From Turnera subulata (lineage: Eukaryota > Streptophyta > Magnoliopsida > Malpighiales > Passifloraceae): 64,000 bases of DNA. Positions 21,087 through 36,800 of this stretch are shown here, piece by piece. The DNA lies in NCBI GenBank assembly GCA_028386065.3, contig JAKUCV010006913.1:22669-86668 (forward strand), read 5' to 3'. Positions within the stretch are counted from its first letter, which is position 1. Each line of letters starts with the position of its first letter. Position numbers and translations under genes: made by a program. The notes under the pieces are model-generated. The model was not told the origin of the DNA. It made no database searches and worked only from the letters and a program-made list of their open reading frames with translations.

Positions 21087-24000
21087 TAATCGATATATCT
21101 TTAATTATGGGAGTAGGAGATCTTTCTTTCTTCTTTTTCTTTCATGTTGAACTTGGTCTGCATACATACATACTGATTCTTGGAGCAAGCTCCCGGGTCA
21201 TTTTTAATTAATTAGAGGTGACCATGGATCATTCGAAATTGCTACATGTAAAGGAAAGGGAAAACGTTTTATATGCAATGAGGTTTTTCTGTTATCTTCA
21301 AGAATCAATGGAATAGCTAGTCCTTCTCTTCTTTGAAATCTTTTATCACAAAACTTTGCAAGCCAAGCAGACAACTGGCTGCCAAACTCAAACGGCTCCG
21401 TGTGGAAAGATTTTTCTCTTTTAGAGTTCGTGTTGAATAAATGTTAAGCCTATTTTTCCAAATTGATTGTTAGAGACTAGTATATGATTTATATTTATTT
21501 CATTTTAGACACTTGTTAAGTTTCGAATTGCAATAAGGAAAAAAAATGACTCCTATTTTGCAAAATGATCTTGCATGTTGAGCTAAAAATCGGAGATAAT
21601 TATTTATAAGTTATTATCCACATTCCATGGCCACCCCTGCGCAATTTTTTTGTTTTTAATTTAAACAATGTTGGATTTGGACCTTTGCTGATCGAATTTA
21701 GCAAGTGGCTCCACTATACCATTTACAATCTCTCATAAGGAAAGAAAAGAATTTACTGTTGTTGAAATTCCTTCATAATATTGTCCTATATATAGATTAG
21801 TAGAGGGTTTCATGGACTTTAATTAGAATCAGGCCGCGAACGAAAAAAAACAAGGGGACGATTCGAAAGACTGATTCTTTAGTTCTATTTTTGTTTTTGC
21901 TAGTTACTATTGACATTTACATTCCGAGACTTATACAGGCTGCTTTGAGGACAACCTCAATACCACTTGACGAATCATACATTTTCAGAATATGTTTTTT
22001 TTTTTTTTTCCTTTACAAAAACAACAAGAACAACGGAAGTGTACACGAGATTCTCCGACAAACAGAGAAGCGTTGTAACTTGTAAGTAAGATATGCCCCA
22101 CGGCCTCCATATTCTTATTGTATACTTCTAAGGGAAACAACAAACGGAACTAAGAAGGTGACAAACAGCCACTATAAGGTGAGCTTAATTAATTTTTGAA
22201 TCAAGAGAAATGGTCGTTATCGTAAAAAAAAATTCTAATATATGTTTAAAAAAAAAAGAAAAATAGACACGCATCGGTACCCAAAAGTATAGAGTTGATT
22301 ATTATTATTATTATTCTTTGTGATTTATCTTTTCCTGAATGTAGGGATAGAACCAAGAAGACAAAAACAAATGAGTCATAACCATATTTCATGATCTCAA
22401 CCCATATGATCCTGGTCGAATTTGGATCACTCAGAAAAAAATTCTGGATACCGGATGGAAAAAAAAACCAGTGTCATTATTATGGCGTGTTGCCGTGAGC
22501 GACAGATATTCAATTTTTCTTTATTTGGAATAGGACAGACAGATGGTGAGATTTTAATGACATGGATAGATACATCTGTATCTGTAGTAAATAACAAATC
22601 CTGTTTAAGAGGTTTTTGGTTACCGACTCAACAAAGAAACCATCCTTCTTCTTTGATGTAAGTATATGCACGCATGTACAAGTAGATTCCTTGGTCAATT
22701 TGGCTATTCTCTATCATATAAACTTTACTTTGGCCATTACCTCACCAGATTCAACTTTGTTGTCCCCACCAGGAATATCCATATGTCCCCTTCGTTATTA
22801 TTATTGTTTACTAATGATGACCATGTTATTCTCAAAAAAAAAAAAGAAAAAAGAAGAAGAAATAATGATCATGTTGGCAATTTGATCAACAAAATGCGGA
22901 AAAAGACGCTCCCCAATTCTTGACCTACTGATAAATTACAAAAGAATAATATTAAATTATTAATTATTCCATAGATTGAACATTCTGTGCCATATGTGCA
23001 CCTCCACTCTAATGTATGTATAATTTTACTGATTCTAATCTCATTCTATTGTTTTTATTTTTTATATATATATATTGTGCTATTGCTTTTATTCTCTTGT
23101 ATCTATCATCAAATGTTCCAATCACTGCCAAAAGAATGCATGCAGGCTGCTATAATTGGATCCAATTCTCGATTTACTGTTTTAAAAAATTTCATTTCAT
23201 TGGATACTTGGACAAAGTTTGCTTTGCTAAGCAACTTCCTACATGGTCAAAGATAATAAAACAAGTTGCTTAAACCTAATATCATATTTCAGAAATAGCT
23301 TTATTCCCCCTGTTGCTCCAGTCCATTCAGATAGTTACTTCGGGGAATTTATTGTTCCAGCTTATCTACAACTTTTCTTTAAAGAATCAATATATGATTA
23401 ATTACCCTCTTTTTTCCAAATCTATACTTATCCCATTATTTATCCGGCTACTCTCTTCCTAACCTAGTATGCTATTATGATTCTCTTTCTAGTGAATTTT
23501 TTTCTTTCTGAGATCTAATATCTTTGTTTAATAAGTTAAACCAAAGTAATAATCTCTTCATTTTCTGTACACTACCTTTTACACCTATTTTAAGCATCTA
23601 TCTATCTGGGTAAAAACGACAATCCGAGTGAAATAAGAGAGCTCACCAGCAAAAATAATAAAACATAAGTATTATTGTTCAGGAAAATATATTATTAACA
23701 AGATATATCTTATCAATCTTATATACCAAAAGTCCAAAAAATAACAAGCTTTTAACATCAACCAAGCATATTTTTGACCTCAGGGAAGGGAAAAATATAA
23801 ACATCAGAAAGCTTTTGCTCTAGATTTGAACAACAAAGTTGACTTTACTCGTCAATTACCGGCGGCCATAATCATAAGCCGCTTCCAAAAACCCAATAAC
23901 ATAGCAGAACTTCAGAAATTCTCAGACGAATAGTCCAGACATAATAATAATCAGGAACAAATATCATGAAAGAACAGTGGGCCAAGAGTAATTTTAACAT

Positions 24001-24524
24001 TTTTGATTCCCTTAAACCCCCCAGTTACATCCCTCCATATTCTGTGCGAAATTTATTACAGTCACTCCAAAATACTCCCAACATGTCATCATCCCCCACG
24101 AATACACCATCACAGTGCATCTTATCCCATACAGGACACGATCATAAGAGACAGGTTAAAAGAAAAGAAGATTTTCCCCTGTACATTCTATCACCTATGC
24201 TGCTTCCAACTTCGCTTCAAGTTTACAACAAAGAGCACCTTTAAAACAAAGCTCCCTTGAAGATAAAATTAAAACTTCCAGTGACCATTTCCCATGAATA
24301 TTTCCCATCGCAATACACATTCATGCATTCACTATAACCGCATCTAGATGCGCATTAGCTGTAACTGTTAAAGAAAATTTGAAGTACCAGAAGAGCTGAA
24401 CTTTAGAAACTGAACACAGAGGCGATCTTTCCTACACTCCAAATGTATTCATTTCAAAGAATCCAAGAAGGATATCCAAAAGCTGGCCAACCAACCATTT
24501 GCAACCTGTTTGCCTTATCCTCTG
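21087..24524. other. Intergenic DNA between the second ARGOS-like ORF and PAT1
   Basis: About 3.4 kb of AT-rich DNA without a supported gene. It has an ATT trinucleotide run near 22297-22313 and several T- and A-runs. The last few hundred bases before 24524 are the probable 3' UTR of the minus-strand PAT1 gene. Confidence 0.4.
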
Positions 24525-27500
24525 TCAACTCCTCACCGATTCGGAGTTTATATGGCCGCTACTCCTTGAATGTGAATTTGTCGCAGGCATATGATTGCGT
24601 TGCTCTCCAAAATGCCTCAAAAGCTCCATCTGGTGTTCATTGGTGTGAGGAAGGCATGCACGTAAAAGCTCCACCGGCATCTCACGTTTTGTAGCAGCTC
24701 GTATATCTGAATCAATACCTTCAGCATTGGATGCTGCCCTTCCATAGACTGACTGCAGTATTGTATCATATTTAATCAAGCAATACTTGGTCAAAAGATC
24801 AAAAAACTCATCAAATGATGCCTGCCAGAGGGCAAAGTTAGGCACACCACAGTTAACCGCAGCCTGAGGATCATTCAATAATTTTGTTGCCCTTTCAAGA
24901 ATTGATTTCAGAATAACAGTAGCCCCATCCCCAGCGGGACTACCAAGTGGTCGGAAAGGAGGCTGTTCTGAAGAACAAACAACCGCAACAAGGCAAGCGC
25001 TCAGTGAATGAAGATCCATAACATTTACACATGCAGAGACTGTCCTTGCAAGATTCACAGTTGTCTCAGCAGCCCCTGCATCTGCCGAAATGCCTCCAAA
25101 CAAAAATCTCAAGTGACGGAAAATTGCCATGCAGACAATACGTGTGAGTTCACTCCCAGGGTACAGAAGACGAAGAAATCTGCAGATAAATTTTCGGCCT
25201 TTGGGAAGGGAGACTATCCGTAGGAACACAATGTCATCCTTAGTGGCCAAGCTAACTGACTTTCCACTTTGCCCAAGTGGATCAACAAGCTGAAGCGATG
25301 CTGCCAACCCTTCAAGCAGGATGTGGCGCCTACGTCTAAGCTGAGCACCACCATCTTGGGGCTGATTAAACTGAAGAAATCGATCAATATCATCCACATC
25401 AAGGAGAACGCCCAGACAATCTTCAACGGTGACTCGGGCTGCAACCATAGGTTCCTGTTCCAGAGGCCTCTCAGAGGTCTGTTCAGAGCTTCCCTCACCA
25501 GAACCAGGTTGAGAATCAGTTTCAAGTAGAGGTCGAGGCCTTCTTATGGAAGATAGGGGAAGCTTACCAAGAGCCTCAGCATGAGAATGAGAATGGTTGT
25601 CAGTGCTGTTACGAGATCGAGAAGGAAGGTCCTTCAAGTGTGATGGGCAGAACTGTTGTTTTAATCTTGATCCAGAAGTGCCTTTGGCCAGACGAGCTTG
25701 ATGGTAGTAATCATCTATGTATGGATCATTACTATGAGTGGAAGCATGCTGCATTTTCAGAATACTCTCAATCTCTTCACCTGTCATATACTTTGACCTA
25801 TATTGGAGCCAGCCGCTTTCACTTTTCTGACTGTTAGCATCAGAACCTTGGGAAAAACGCATATTCTGCCTCCTATGTGACAACTTGTGTTTCTGCTCCC
25901 TTGTGTCAGCCAAACCAAGCATCATTCTATGTGAAGACGAAGGGTGGCTATTAAAAAGTTGGGATTGCATCGCTGCAAGATGAGCCAAAGACGGTTGAAT
26001 TGGAGAATGCAATCTGTGCTGTTGAGGTGACATTAACTGTGCAGACATTAGGCCATTTTGATGTGATAACTGCTGTTGCAATATACTCTGTAGGAGGGTA
26101 GACTGATCCACATGTAGTAAGCCAGCTTGGTTAACCCAATGTTTTGGGGGCCTGCCATTAAAAGGGAGGCTACCAGAGTTTAACTGGGGCTGATTTCCAG
26201 TGTAATGTAACCCATGATGTAAACCAGCCAGATGAAGATTGGAGTTTGACAGAGGAGAGAGGGTCGGAGCAGAATAGTGCGACTGTAGTCCACCAGCAGG
26301 AGAAGGAATATTCAGGTGGTGCGGCGAAGCTTGCTGAGCCTTGCCACCAGGAGGTGGGAAGGATGTAAAATTGGATTTGGATAAAAAAGGCTCACTTGAA
26401 AATTGATGCTGTGGTTGCTGTTGGGGATATGAGGTTGTTCTGTACAAAGGTTTAAAGTCTGATGAAAAACGGGCTGACGAAGGCTGGGGCTGTGAGGACC
26501 ACCTCTTGCCATCTGAAGCATTTTCTATGTCAAACATCTGCTGATCTAGCCAACTAGTAAACTCCCCGTCTTGCGCCCATTCAGTGACAGATGAACCTGA
26601 AATGAACGCATTAATATAGAGAAGGTACAAATAAGAGATAAAAGTAATACCCGGTATAGAACCAAATAACGTTCCAACAACTTGTATACTTTTCTCACAA
26701 ATATTACCAACAGTAAGATGGAAATTAGTCATCATAGTGACAGAGTGGAGTCTTACAAACTACAAAAACACAAGCAACAACCACATACCACAGGTGTCAA
26801 TTCTACCATCTTACAAAAGCAAGCATGCAAATCATTAATACATATTGCACACAACCATAGAATAAATTACCCACAGAAAAATGCAAAAACCAAGAACAAA
26901 GTAAAAAGAAATATCCAACATATTTGAACTGACATATAAGGAGGTAAAAATATGATTTTTAGAACAAGATTGTCAGTTTGGGCGGGAGTTCATGTTTTAA
27001 AGGTTAACTGAAGTCAAACTAGGATGCAACCAGTCAATTCAAAAGAAAAAAAACTCTTAAGCCGAAACCAGGGATGTTTCAAGTTAACTAGGTGAACTAG
27101 GCAGTCCAGTCTAGTTTTCAAAACATTGGGCAAAATATGTAAAACATTTCAACACTTAACAACGGACTTGACCCCATGTAGAAGCACAAAGACTGAATTT
27201 TATACCATGGGGCGGAAAAATATACAAATAACAGCAGCAAGTAGGTAGACATCACAAATCATTGAAGCCAGAATTCAATAACCAAAATACGAAAGATCTC
27301 ACTGTTCCAACAACTTGCTTAATGCCACATGAAGAGCATCTGAAGCAAACCAACAAAAAATATCTATTTAAAAAAGTTTCCGAAAACTCCAGCACCAACA
27401 ATACAGGGTACTGGTTCCTGCCACCTCTTAGGAACACAAAATCTGCATTAGCTCTTCTCAAGTAAAAAATTTCGCAAGTAAATGGTATGTATGACCTAAA

Positions 27501-30500
27501 AATCAAAGCTACAACGTCCCCTGCTTAATGTAATGCAATTCAGCTCAAGAAGCTGGTAGCAATGGTTCATTATCTAGAGCATGAGCCTAATCAAATCAAG
27601 CTTTTCACAAATGAACTCTGAAAATATATAGCTGTTACTGTTGTGTGATACTCTTAAAGAGTGTTCTATAACAAGTTTATTCCACAAAACAACTTCACAT
27701 AATCAATAGGCAGTATTAACTGTTAAAAAGAAAAAAAAAAAAAAAAAGGTAATCTAGCCTATAAAAAAAGGTGCTTATGCAAGCCAGTTAAGTAAAAGAA
27801 CCAATCAATTTATGTACTTCAAGTTGAACCATGCAAGGTAAGGTTGCCTTATTAATTTAAGAATAAAATTTTTTTAGCTATTCAGCAGTCCAAGTCCCTA
27901 CAGTACAATTAACTAGGGTTGCAGGGTACTTTCAAGGCTATTGATGCCTAAGCTTACAACATTTATAAACATAAATTGATGAATGAACCTAAAAAGCCCC
28001 CGAACCTTCAAGTTTCTCAATAATTCAAAACTAGTTTCCTCAAGTATAACCAATTAAGGGGAAGATGGGGAAGATTCAGAACAAAAAGAATGGATACAAT
28101 TTTTTTTTAAAAAAAGGAAAAATCCAGAAACTGAAGAAAGTTGCCTGATTACTTATTCTAGAGCAGGTTAGATGACACTTAGGTGATGTTCATCCATACA
28201 GTTAACCACTTTTACTTGGTTCATCCGTACCATATGATGAAAGGTCATGTCACAGTACGTGTTCCTACTGCAAGAATCAAATTACGCCCATGTCCATATG
28301 ATATATTTATTAGCATTATGTCAAAGACAAATAGCAGAGCATTTCATAAAATTGAGGGTAAAAAAAAAAAGAGATAAAAAGACACCAGATGTCAAGCTTA
28401 CAACTAAATATCAAAGCACTCCAATTCAACGCAATCACAAAGAGTAACACTTTTCCCAGGGTTGCATAGATCGTACATCAGATAATTGAACAGTAAGGAT
28501 ACCATATTCCATCTAGCATCAGATACTTGTGAGAAAAGCATGGAACAGTTTAACTCACTTTCCCTTGAAAAGGATCCAGATCCTCTATCCCCAATGACTC
28601 CTGGATTTCTTGGTCCTGTGACAACTCTGTTCAACTGCAGAAAGAGGGGAAAAAATGCACAAAACAGATAACGCAGCATTAGAAAGCAAACCAGAATGTT
28701 AGGACAGGAAACAAGACATGGGAAATGACAAAAAGAAGGAAAGCAAGAACAACGATAGCATTTAGTGTCAAATAATTGAACATATGCCAAAAGTATATAG
28801 TAATTTACCACATAGTAATGATATCTAAATAATCTTCTCGAGTTTGCAACACAAAAAGAAAATATAAAGAATGGTTATTCAATAATTGAGTAATAATATT
28901 TATGTTTGTTCATTGTAAAACTTCAAAATAAGAATATTGCAGCCAATGTTGTAATCTATTAAATAGAAATAACTCATATCAGAAAAGCACCTAAAGTACA
29001 AACTAAAGTGTCTGTGTATTTTAAGGAAGATGAAACCTCAAGAACCTCCAGTATCAAAGGATCTCAATATCCATATTCAGATACCACCAATGACCCAAAA
29101 TGCCAACCTTTTTACATGTTGTATAGATGGGCATGGCCATGAACAATGAACATATGCAAATCAAGCCAGCTAACACTGTTGTTAGGTTTATAGCACAGAA
29201 ACCAGGGATAATAAGCTTGTACATTAGTGGACAGCAGATAACTACTCTTGCAGAAACTTTCCTTATGCATATGCTCACATGAATAATACTCAGATTTTAT
29301 ACATTTTTTCAAAAAACTTAAACTCTTGGATGGTGAGGGGCTGATCATATAGAAAACTAAGTTTCATTTAGAAGAAAGAGAATGCACAAAAGTTCTAGCT
29401 GCAAGAACATCACCAAATGAAGTCACCTATACCCGAAAAGGAAATCATATTCACATCTTAAAAGTAGCAGGTAGAGGCATCTTTCTTCCGTCTAAAACCC
29501 TTCCCAATGGTTCCAAAAACCCCTCCATCACATTTTATTAAATTTCCAGAGTCCCACATCAGAAGGCTGTTTCTAGCTAGGTCATCAATCATTAAAAACT
29601 ACACAATCTTGGCTAAAATTACTTAAGACTTCTCAAACATAAATCTCCAGCATCATTTCCCCACAAAACTTCAGTAACAGTAGCAAGGAATTTAATACCA
29701 AACCTGCACTTTTAATAGGAAGCTTAAATACACCATGCACCGAATTAATACAACCCCACACACCCTCTCCCCCATCAAAATGAACCATATTTCTAAAGAA
29801 CTGGTGCTTACAGAAATTTATGAACAGAGATCACCTTTATCGCATTTAAGCTTTATGGTTTGAGTTTAGGGGAATAAAGGAAAACATAACAGTGACTTCT
29901 TTTGATTATCTAGGAAATGAAATTTAGTTCATAGAGAGAAAACAAAACTGTAAATCAGCAATGTGCTGAAATTCTGCCCATTGTCACAAAATGTTTGCAC
30001 TGAAACAGGTTGCACCAGCAACCTTTCATATACTGCTGTGGATGAGTAATTAAACAGAGGATTGAACACGTAACAGTCCACAGAATACATAGGCATCATA
30101 CAACAAAATAACACTCAAAATAATGGACAGGAATCTTAAGTCACCTGAAGAAAAAACAGGCCACGCATGCCTTTATACATCATATAAAACACAGAGACCG
30201 AGTAAGAGCAGAAAAAAGTCGGAAATTTTGTTTCGATAATCCAGATGAGGAATACAAGGCATGAAGTTGCAAAAAAAACTCAACCAATCAAATGTTAACC
30301 TCAAATGTCTTTCACTCTAGTTAAAAAGTTTCCAAACAAAGTGAAATTTTAATTGTCCTCCCTCCCCCTAACCCCTTCATTTCCCATCACCTATGTCATA
30401 ACTTGTCATCCCAACATGTTAAGCAAGATCACTTGAAAAAATGTAACACATCAAGTACTGCACACTATACTTTCAAAAGGATAAACTGACCTTTGCAAAA

Positions 30501-31810
30501 GTACTCGCCAGATCATCCACATCCGATAAAGATCCTAAGCCAACGCCCTAGAATTACAGAAACAAAAGAAGTATGAGAGCTAAAAATTACTACATACAGC
30601 ATAAATTTTTTTAACTTAAGTGACGAGTTGTTAGTATCTTCATTCTAATAACTATTATGCTATGCCAGTATTATAGAGAATAGTGAAGAACAAAAGTAAC
30701 CAACGCCTAGCTAGGAAAAAAGGAAGCTAAGTACTAGAGTTGTGATGAAATCATCGTTCAACTAATAAATAGCTTTGATGTGAATTTTAAGATGAACAGC
30801 GAATGTTAAAGCAACTTACAACCATCAAAGGCTGGTTGCAAAGGACCAAATCAAATGCCACATCTTCCAAATAAAGCATATATAGGTGTATACAAAAAAA
30901 AAAAAAAACAAATAATAGTAAAACCATAAGAATACATGATTGGGCCTATAATTTAGAAGAAGATAAGGCTCCCAAAATGAAGAATACTGGCTTAAAACTC
31001 CTACCCTGAAAGTAAAATTGTGATAAGCCTCCAGAAATGAAGATTATTGGCAATGCCTCAGAAAGTATTATCGAGGCCTAGCACTTCCTAGAGGCAAGTC
31101 CTTGGTCCTTGATTGGAAGGACTTTTGACCAGGTACAATGAATGAGAAATGATTTCTCATTCACATGATAGATAAACTGATAATCAATGAAAGAGGACCC
31201 TGGACACTAATTCGAGATGCAACAGTCATCATTTCTCAAGAAGAAATGATTTACAGATTCTCTTCAATTAAAATCAAAGCATGCAATCTGGTACAATCAA
31301 GTGAGCAACAGCAAATGGTTTCAGAATGAAATCTTACTTGGTCTTTGTCGAACAAACGATACTCATCATCAGCAGGGCCAAACACTGTATTGTTATCTTC
31401 ATCATCCAAGCCACCCAATTCAACATCTTCCACACCCTGTTGACCGAAGAATTCGTACTGCGAAGCATCGAATAGCGCACCTGGAGCACAAAATAAGCAG
31501 AAGAATCAATATAATTTTATCAGAAACCGGACTCAAGAGTAACCAGTCCCTGTCCTACTAGATTAACTGAAAATGAAGTGAGTTCAACAAAACAAACTCG
31601 GATCAATTAGCTGGCTTGATCCAGAGCAAAGCAGAATAATAGCGACTATTCGATTGAATTGCAAAACAGTGAGCAACTACACAAAATGCTAAAAATATTA
31701 AAAAGGCACCAAAATTTAACGAGAAGGAAGAGAAACGGAGAGGAAAGAGAGATCGAACCGGAGGAAGTATCAGTCAAGTCCTTGAAATCTTTGCTTCCAG
31801 ATCGCTCCAT
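24525..31810 (-). CDS. PAT1: PAT1 homolog (mRNA decapping activator)
   Basis: Five minus-strand exons, 31810..31759, 31480..31338, 30547..30491, 28634..28559 and 26596..24525, join in frame (2400 bases, 799 aa) with GT-AG introns. The start is [18 protein letters not shown]. The N-terminal conserved part has [10 protein letters not shown] followed by an acidic stretch with DNNTVFG (about residues 21-54), the region that contacts Dhh1/DDX6-type helicases in this family. The middle is Q/S/P/H-rich and disordered-looking (about 130-370). The C-terminal alpha-helical PAT1 domain follows (about residues 480 to the end), with [18 protein letters not shown] and [22 protein letters not shown]1 proteins link deadenylated mRNA to the LSM1-7 ring and decapping in P-bodies; plant PAT1 is also tied to MAP kinase and immune signalling. 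Length matches plant family members. Intron 4 is 1962 bp. Confidence 0.95.
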
Positions 31811-33819
31811 ATTTTACATAAACAGAGAAGCGGATGGGGACGGGGAAGAGAAGGGAAGATTAGAGAGCCAAAACCCTAGAAATCAGGGGAAGCGAGGAGC
31901 GGGGCAAAACGGCGGCGCTTCCGCCTTGATAGGACAGCGATCACTTGAGGAGGAAAAGAATAGTAGGAAATGAAACCCTAGAGATTAATTTTGGGGAGGG
32001 AGGGAAAAGGAGGGGTGGTGGCATGGGGCAGTAAATATAACGGAAATGGAGAGGTGAGTAAAGGCAAAGCAAAAGGGGAGAGGGGATATTATTTTGTGAT
32101 GTGGTTATAAATTGGAGGAAGGGAAAGGAAGGAAACCCCTCTCTCTCTCTTCTTATGCTTCTTCTTCTTCTTCCTCTTGTTGAGAGTAATAAGAGAAAGA
32201 GAGGGAGGGTGTGGGGGGGAGAGAAATTGATTTGTTATTTACTTATTAGTCAGCGAGCGTAATAGAGAAGAGACCACTTTTCTTCCCCTTTTTTTGATTT
32301 TTTTTTTTTCTCCGTCTTCAAACCCTCTCTTCTCTTCTTCTCCTCTCTTCCCTCTAAGGCCGAGAGCTTTGCTTAGATTTCCGCGCATTCGCTGTTGCTG
32401 ATGTGTGTGTTTGTGTGTGCACTCAGAAAAACACGCAACCTTGAGACAAGGAATTCTAATTACCACATCATTACTAGCACTAATTAATACTAGCACTAAG
32501 CAGTAGGACTAATATTTTTATTTTCTCACCCTCAATTAGTTAGTTCTTCTTTTGGGTCAGACAATAGATTAGTTTGGATTCTGCTGGAATGGAATAGTTT
32601 GCGTTCTAGAACTTATGTGGTGGATGTATAGCCGATAAAATCAATATGAATTTATTAAAATAAATACAGAAATAAACAAAATTATCAGGTGTGCTCCATC
32701 TAGATTTTATAGCAACCGTATGGAAAGATTTATTAGGGAACATGTCATAAGGTCCGTAACCTTGTCACATGGTTACGGAAACATATAAAATTTTCTACTA
32801 CATTAAATGTGTAATATCCTTTCCGATTTTTTTTTTTTAAAAACAAAAAGAGAAGTGCAATATCCTCCTCAAGCAAAGTACGGAAAACACGTGCAAAATG
32901 ATCTCAAGGATGGGCAACAGATGCGGTAAGGAGCGACCTTTGTTCGGAATTTGGATATACTATATGTAGCTACCTGTAACTCGATGAAAAGATGTGGCAT
33001 TTGTATGGCGTACCTTTTTCATTAACGTATTGAAGATTAATAAATCTCTAATTAATTAGTACAAAGCATTACATAAAGGATTATTGGCAAGCAAGCTAAC
33101 TAGCACCGACAATATCAAGAAAAAAGAGCAAACCTAGAGCTCGATCAAATTAAGTGACCAAATAAGCCATACCAAAGCTAGAGCATAAACTATGAAACTA
33201 TGTGGCTTACGGGCCTAGGAAACAAGAAGTCGCATTACAAATGCAAGTGCTCGGATATATTGCACAATCAACAGAGCATTCTAGCCGAGGCCTTAGACCA
33301 ATATTGAAGTTGTCGTCACTTATGGTCTTAGAGACGAGACATATCGAAGTGATTTCAGAAATGAGAACGGGCAAGACTATGTATAACATGACCAATAACA
33401 GCTGTAAAGACGGAGAACAAGACTTCCTAACATTTGGTCTGCTCATCCAACGGCCTTATCCGTTGAAAATCACCAAAAGAAAGACAAGGAAATGACAGGA
33501 GAAGAATCTAATTAAGAATGCACCAAGTTACGAAGGGATGCGAGATAAGAAAAGCAGCTAAAATCACAATTACACTCTTCAAATAAGAATCAAAAGGGAC
33601 CATGTTATATCTAAGACCTACCATAGCCTCTTCCACTGAAATGTTAATCTGCCATTATACAGAAGGGCGCAAGCATGGATTCAAGTGGGATTGCTTAAAC
33701 AAAACGTGCACCCAGAACTCTTTCCAACCACATCAAGGACAAACACAACAGATACACCGCCCCTCCTAATAACCCGATAACAAAACCAAGAAGTGCAAGT
33801 GTTTTCATATAGAATTTCC
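31811..33819. other. PAT1 promoter/5' UTR and intergenic DNA before the CCT1 3' end
   Basis: Going right from the PAT1 ATG the region is rich in GA/CT repeats: CTCTCTCTCTCTTCTT and (CTT)n at 32140-32175, and a GAGAGA tract at 32190-32225. These are typical of plant 5' UTRs and core promoters. No TATA box is clear. From ~32500 to 33500 nothing is recognised. The last ~300 bases are the presumed 3' UTR of CCT1, which is transcribed in the same direction. Confidence 0.45.
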
Positions 33820-36800
33820 CTACTGCTCGTCATTCTGGCTCTCATCTTTGACAAGCTTTATCATGTCATCAATTCGAAGAATTGTTATGGCTGCTTCAGT
33901 GGCGAACTGGCAAACAAAAGAAACCATAAGTTGCCTCCTAAGTACCAAAAACTCATTCTAATGAAAGCCACAGTCATTACCTGAATTATCTTCACTTTGC
34001 TCATGGCGGGCTCGATGACTCCAGCTTCCAAGTTGTTACGAATCGTTCCCTTTGCTAGGTCTAGTCCCATACTGCAATAGTTTCAGCGGAAGCCAATTAA
34101 TACCAAAAAAAAAGGTTGGAAAGGAATCAAGGCAAAGGAACTTCTACCAATCCAAATAACTTTTCAATAATTGAGTTGTGATTTGATCTTTAATAACACT
34201 AGAATACCAGTAACTGGAGGAGCCTTGTACACACATTTATTTATGCATCCAGAAAAACCAATCTCAAGGAACAACATAAAACAGTAGTCAATCAGACCCC
34301 AGGGCTAATATAATATGGTTGAAGGTGAATCAACCCTTGCGTCTGGGGTCAGAGCAATGAGAAACAAGACAACCCTCTTAAAAAACAAAATCCCAAACGA
34401 AAAAGGTTCTCAACAATCATCTAAATCAGGCAAAAGCAAAACCAAAATAACCATGGTACCTGGATAGGTGTCTCTTATCAGCTTTTGTTTGTGCAGTATG
34501 GTGGTAAGCACGTAGTTTTGCAACCAACTCCGAGGCATCCTTGGCAGCATTAACAGCAAGTACCTGCTCCCAAGACATCTCATCCCGTTACCATGATAAC
34601 TTGCACATCAAAAGGAGAATTACCATTATAAAAAAGGGATCAATAGTGTCAAATGTTTGTACCAAACCTTTGGTATAATAAGTAAAGCTTCAGCAAATTC
34701 GGCAATTGCCAACTGCTCTCGTGATCCTAGAGTTGTGGCAAGGTATTCCAAAGAGACAGATAAGGCAGCCTCCACAGCTCCACCTCCAGCTACTACCTGT
34801 TATAACATTAAACACAAATGCATGAAGAAATCTTCAATAGCAACAATGGCATCAACCATCAAAGTAAGGCGTAATGATTCAAATACAATTCAATAGACAT
34901 ATCTAGAGGTATAAGACTTTACCGTATTAGATTCAAGAGTCCGCTTCACAATAGATAAGGCATCATGCAGTGCTCTCTCCATCTCATCAAGCATATAGTC
35001 ATTTGCACCTCTAAGAATCAGGGAAACCTTCAATAAATCAAAGAAACAGACAATTTGGATAAGTATTTGCATGTGCAATAAAGTGCACAAAATTGATTAC
35101 TCCCAATTTCTTTGACTTTCCAGTATAAACAGGGTGCAGATGAGTACATAGTGGAATGCATGCCACATTGAAGGATTGGGACTTTTTAAGAATAAAGCAT
35201 TTGGGACTAGTTTCCAGGCCTAATATAGTTCACTAAATCTAAAAATGTAAGTCACATACCGCACCCGTTGTTTTTGTCCCTTTAATCATGATGACATCAT
35301 CATCAGCAATGCGTTCTTCTACAACTTCATCAGCATGTCCAAGAAGCGAGGAATCAAATGTTTCTTCCCCTTCCATATCAGCAAATGTTGATACCTGCAG
35401 ACCAACAAATCAGAAAGTGCACACTTAGGACAGCTAACTGACCATTCATTGAGGATGTCATCGGAGGGATAGAAGAACTTACCAGAGTTGCACCAGTAGC
35501 CTTGGCAACATGACGAATATCCTCTTTCCGAACACGCCGCACAGCAATGGCACCAGCCTCCACAAAGTACTGAAATAAAATGGTGGAATGCACCAGAACA
35601 AGACAATATTTAGGGCAAGCGTAGTATATACAAAGCATCACTATATAATCCTATAAAACATTTGATCAAACAGACCCAGAAAAACTATAACCAGTTAATT
35701 TCAGCCTTAGTTCATAATGCTATTGTAGCCATAGACTCAGACATTAAGAGAAGGCTACATCAAATTTGATGCAGAAGAGTGTTAGTTAAAGACATCCAAG
35801 GCAACCTAAATCTGTAAAATAGCCAGCTACCCATCAGAACTAATACACTATCGCCATTCCAATAGAACATTAAAACAAAAGATAGGGAACGTGATCCTGC
35901 ACGAAGAACCACAAGAGGACACCCAATTCCTAGACATGCTGGCGTGATTCATGCACCTCCATTTACAACCTTGTTATCAGGGGTTTTCTGTTAACTATCT
36001 AACCGTACCTTATTTGTGCAAAATCACATAGAGTTTCCAAAGGAACAAGCACAACTTATCACAAAGATTGCCTAGAAAATTAATTTCAACTATAGCACAA
36101 CCCACCAAACATATAGCTTCTTCATCCAAGGATGTGATAAATCCATCATATAATGTTTGTTCTAATCAGAGGAATATGATTCTGCAAAGCCAATATAAAA
36201 CAGGAAAATGGCTAGTATAGAATGCCAGGTCATTAAGCAATGGGAGATGCAGATCATGGATTTTCACCTTTAGAGCCATGTCATCAATTCCCTTTGTCGT
36301 TAATACCACATTAGCTCCAGCTTTCAGGAGCTTCTCAATGCGTTCCTTGGTCATATCAGCTTCTCTGAAAAGACATGTACACTCTTAGCACCACAGCAAT
36401 GAAAAGAAAATCAATACATGACATCATTTTCAATTCAAAAGCATAAGGTACAGTATTCCAAGCAAAACCATAATTCAGATCATGAATTAGGTCGTTTTGA
36501 CCTGTAAAACCATAATTCATGAACTAATTGTGAAAGCGGAAGTGGTGGTTCATTTGCGTAAAGGAGCTTCAAAAATCCTGATATGCCAAGGAGATAGCCG
36601 TAGAGCCATAGCTATCGATAAACCCTGAAATCTACTTATAAACATCAAAAGAATATGAAATCTAAATCTTTTATCACCTTTGACGAATTTTCTCAAGCTC
36701 CCTGGGGTCAGTGACTAAAACTTGTACACCTAACTGCATCTTTGTCTTCTGAAGGTTGAAGTCAAGGCATGCAATCTTTGCTGGTGCAACTCTCAAAGGC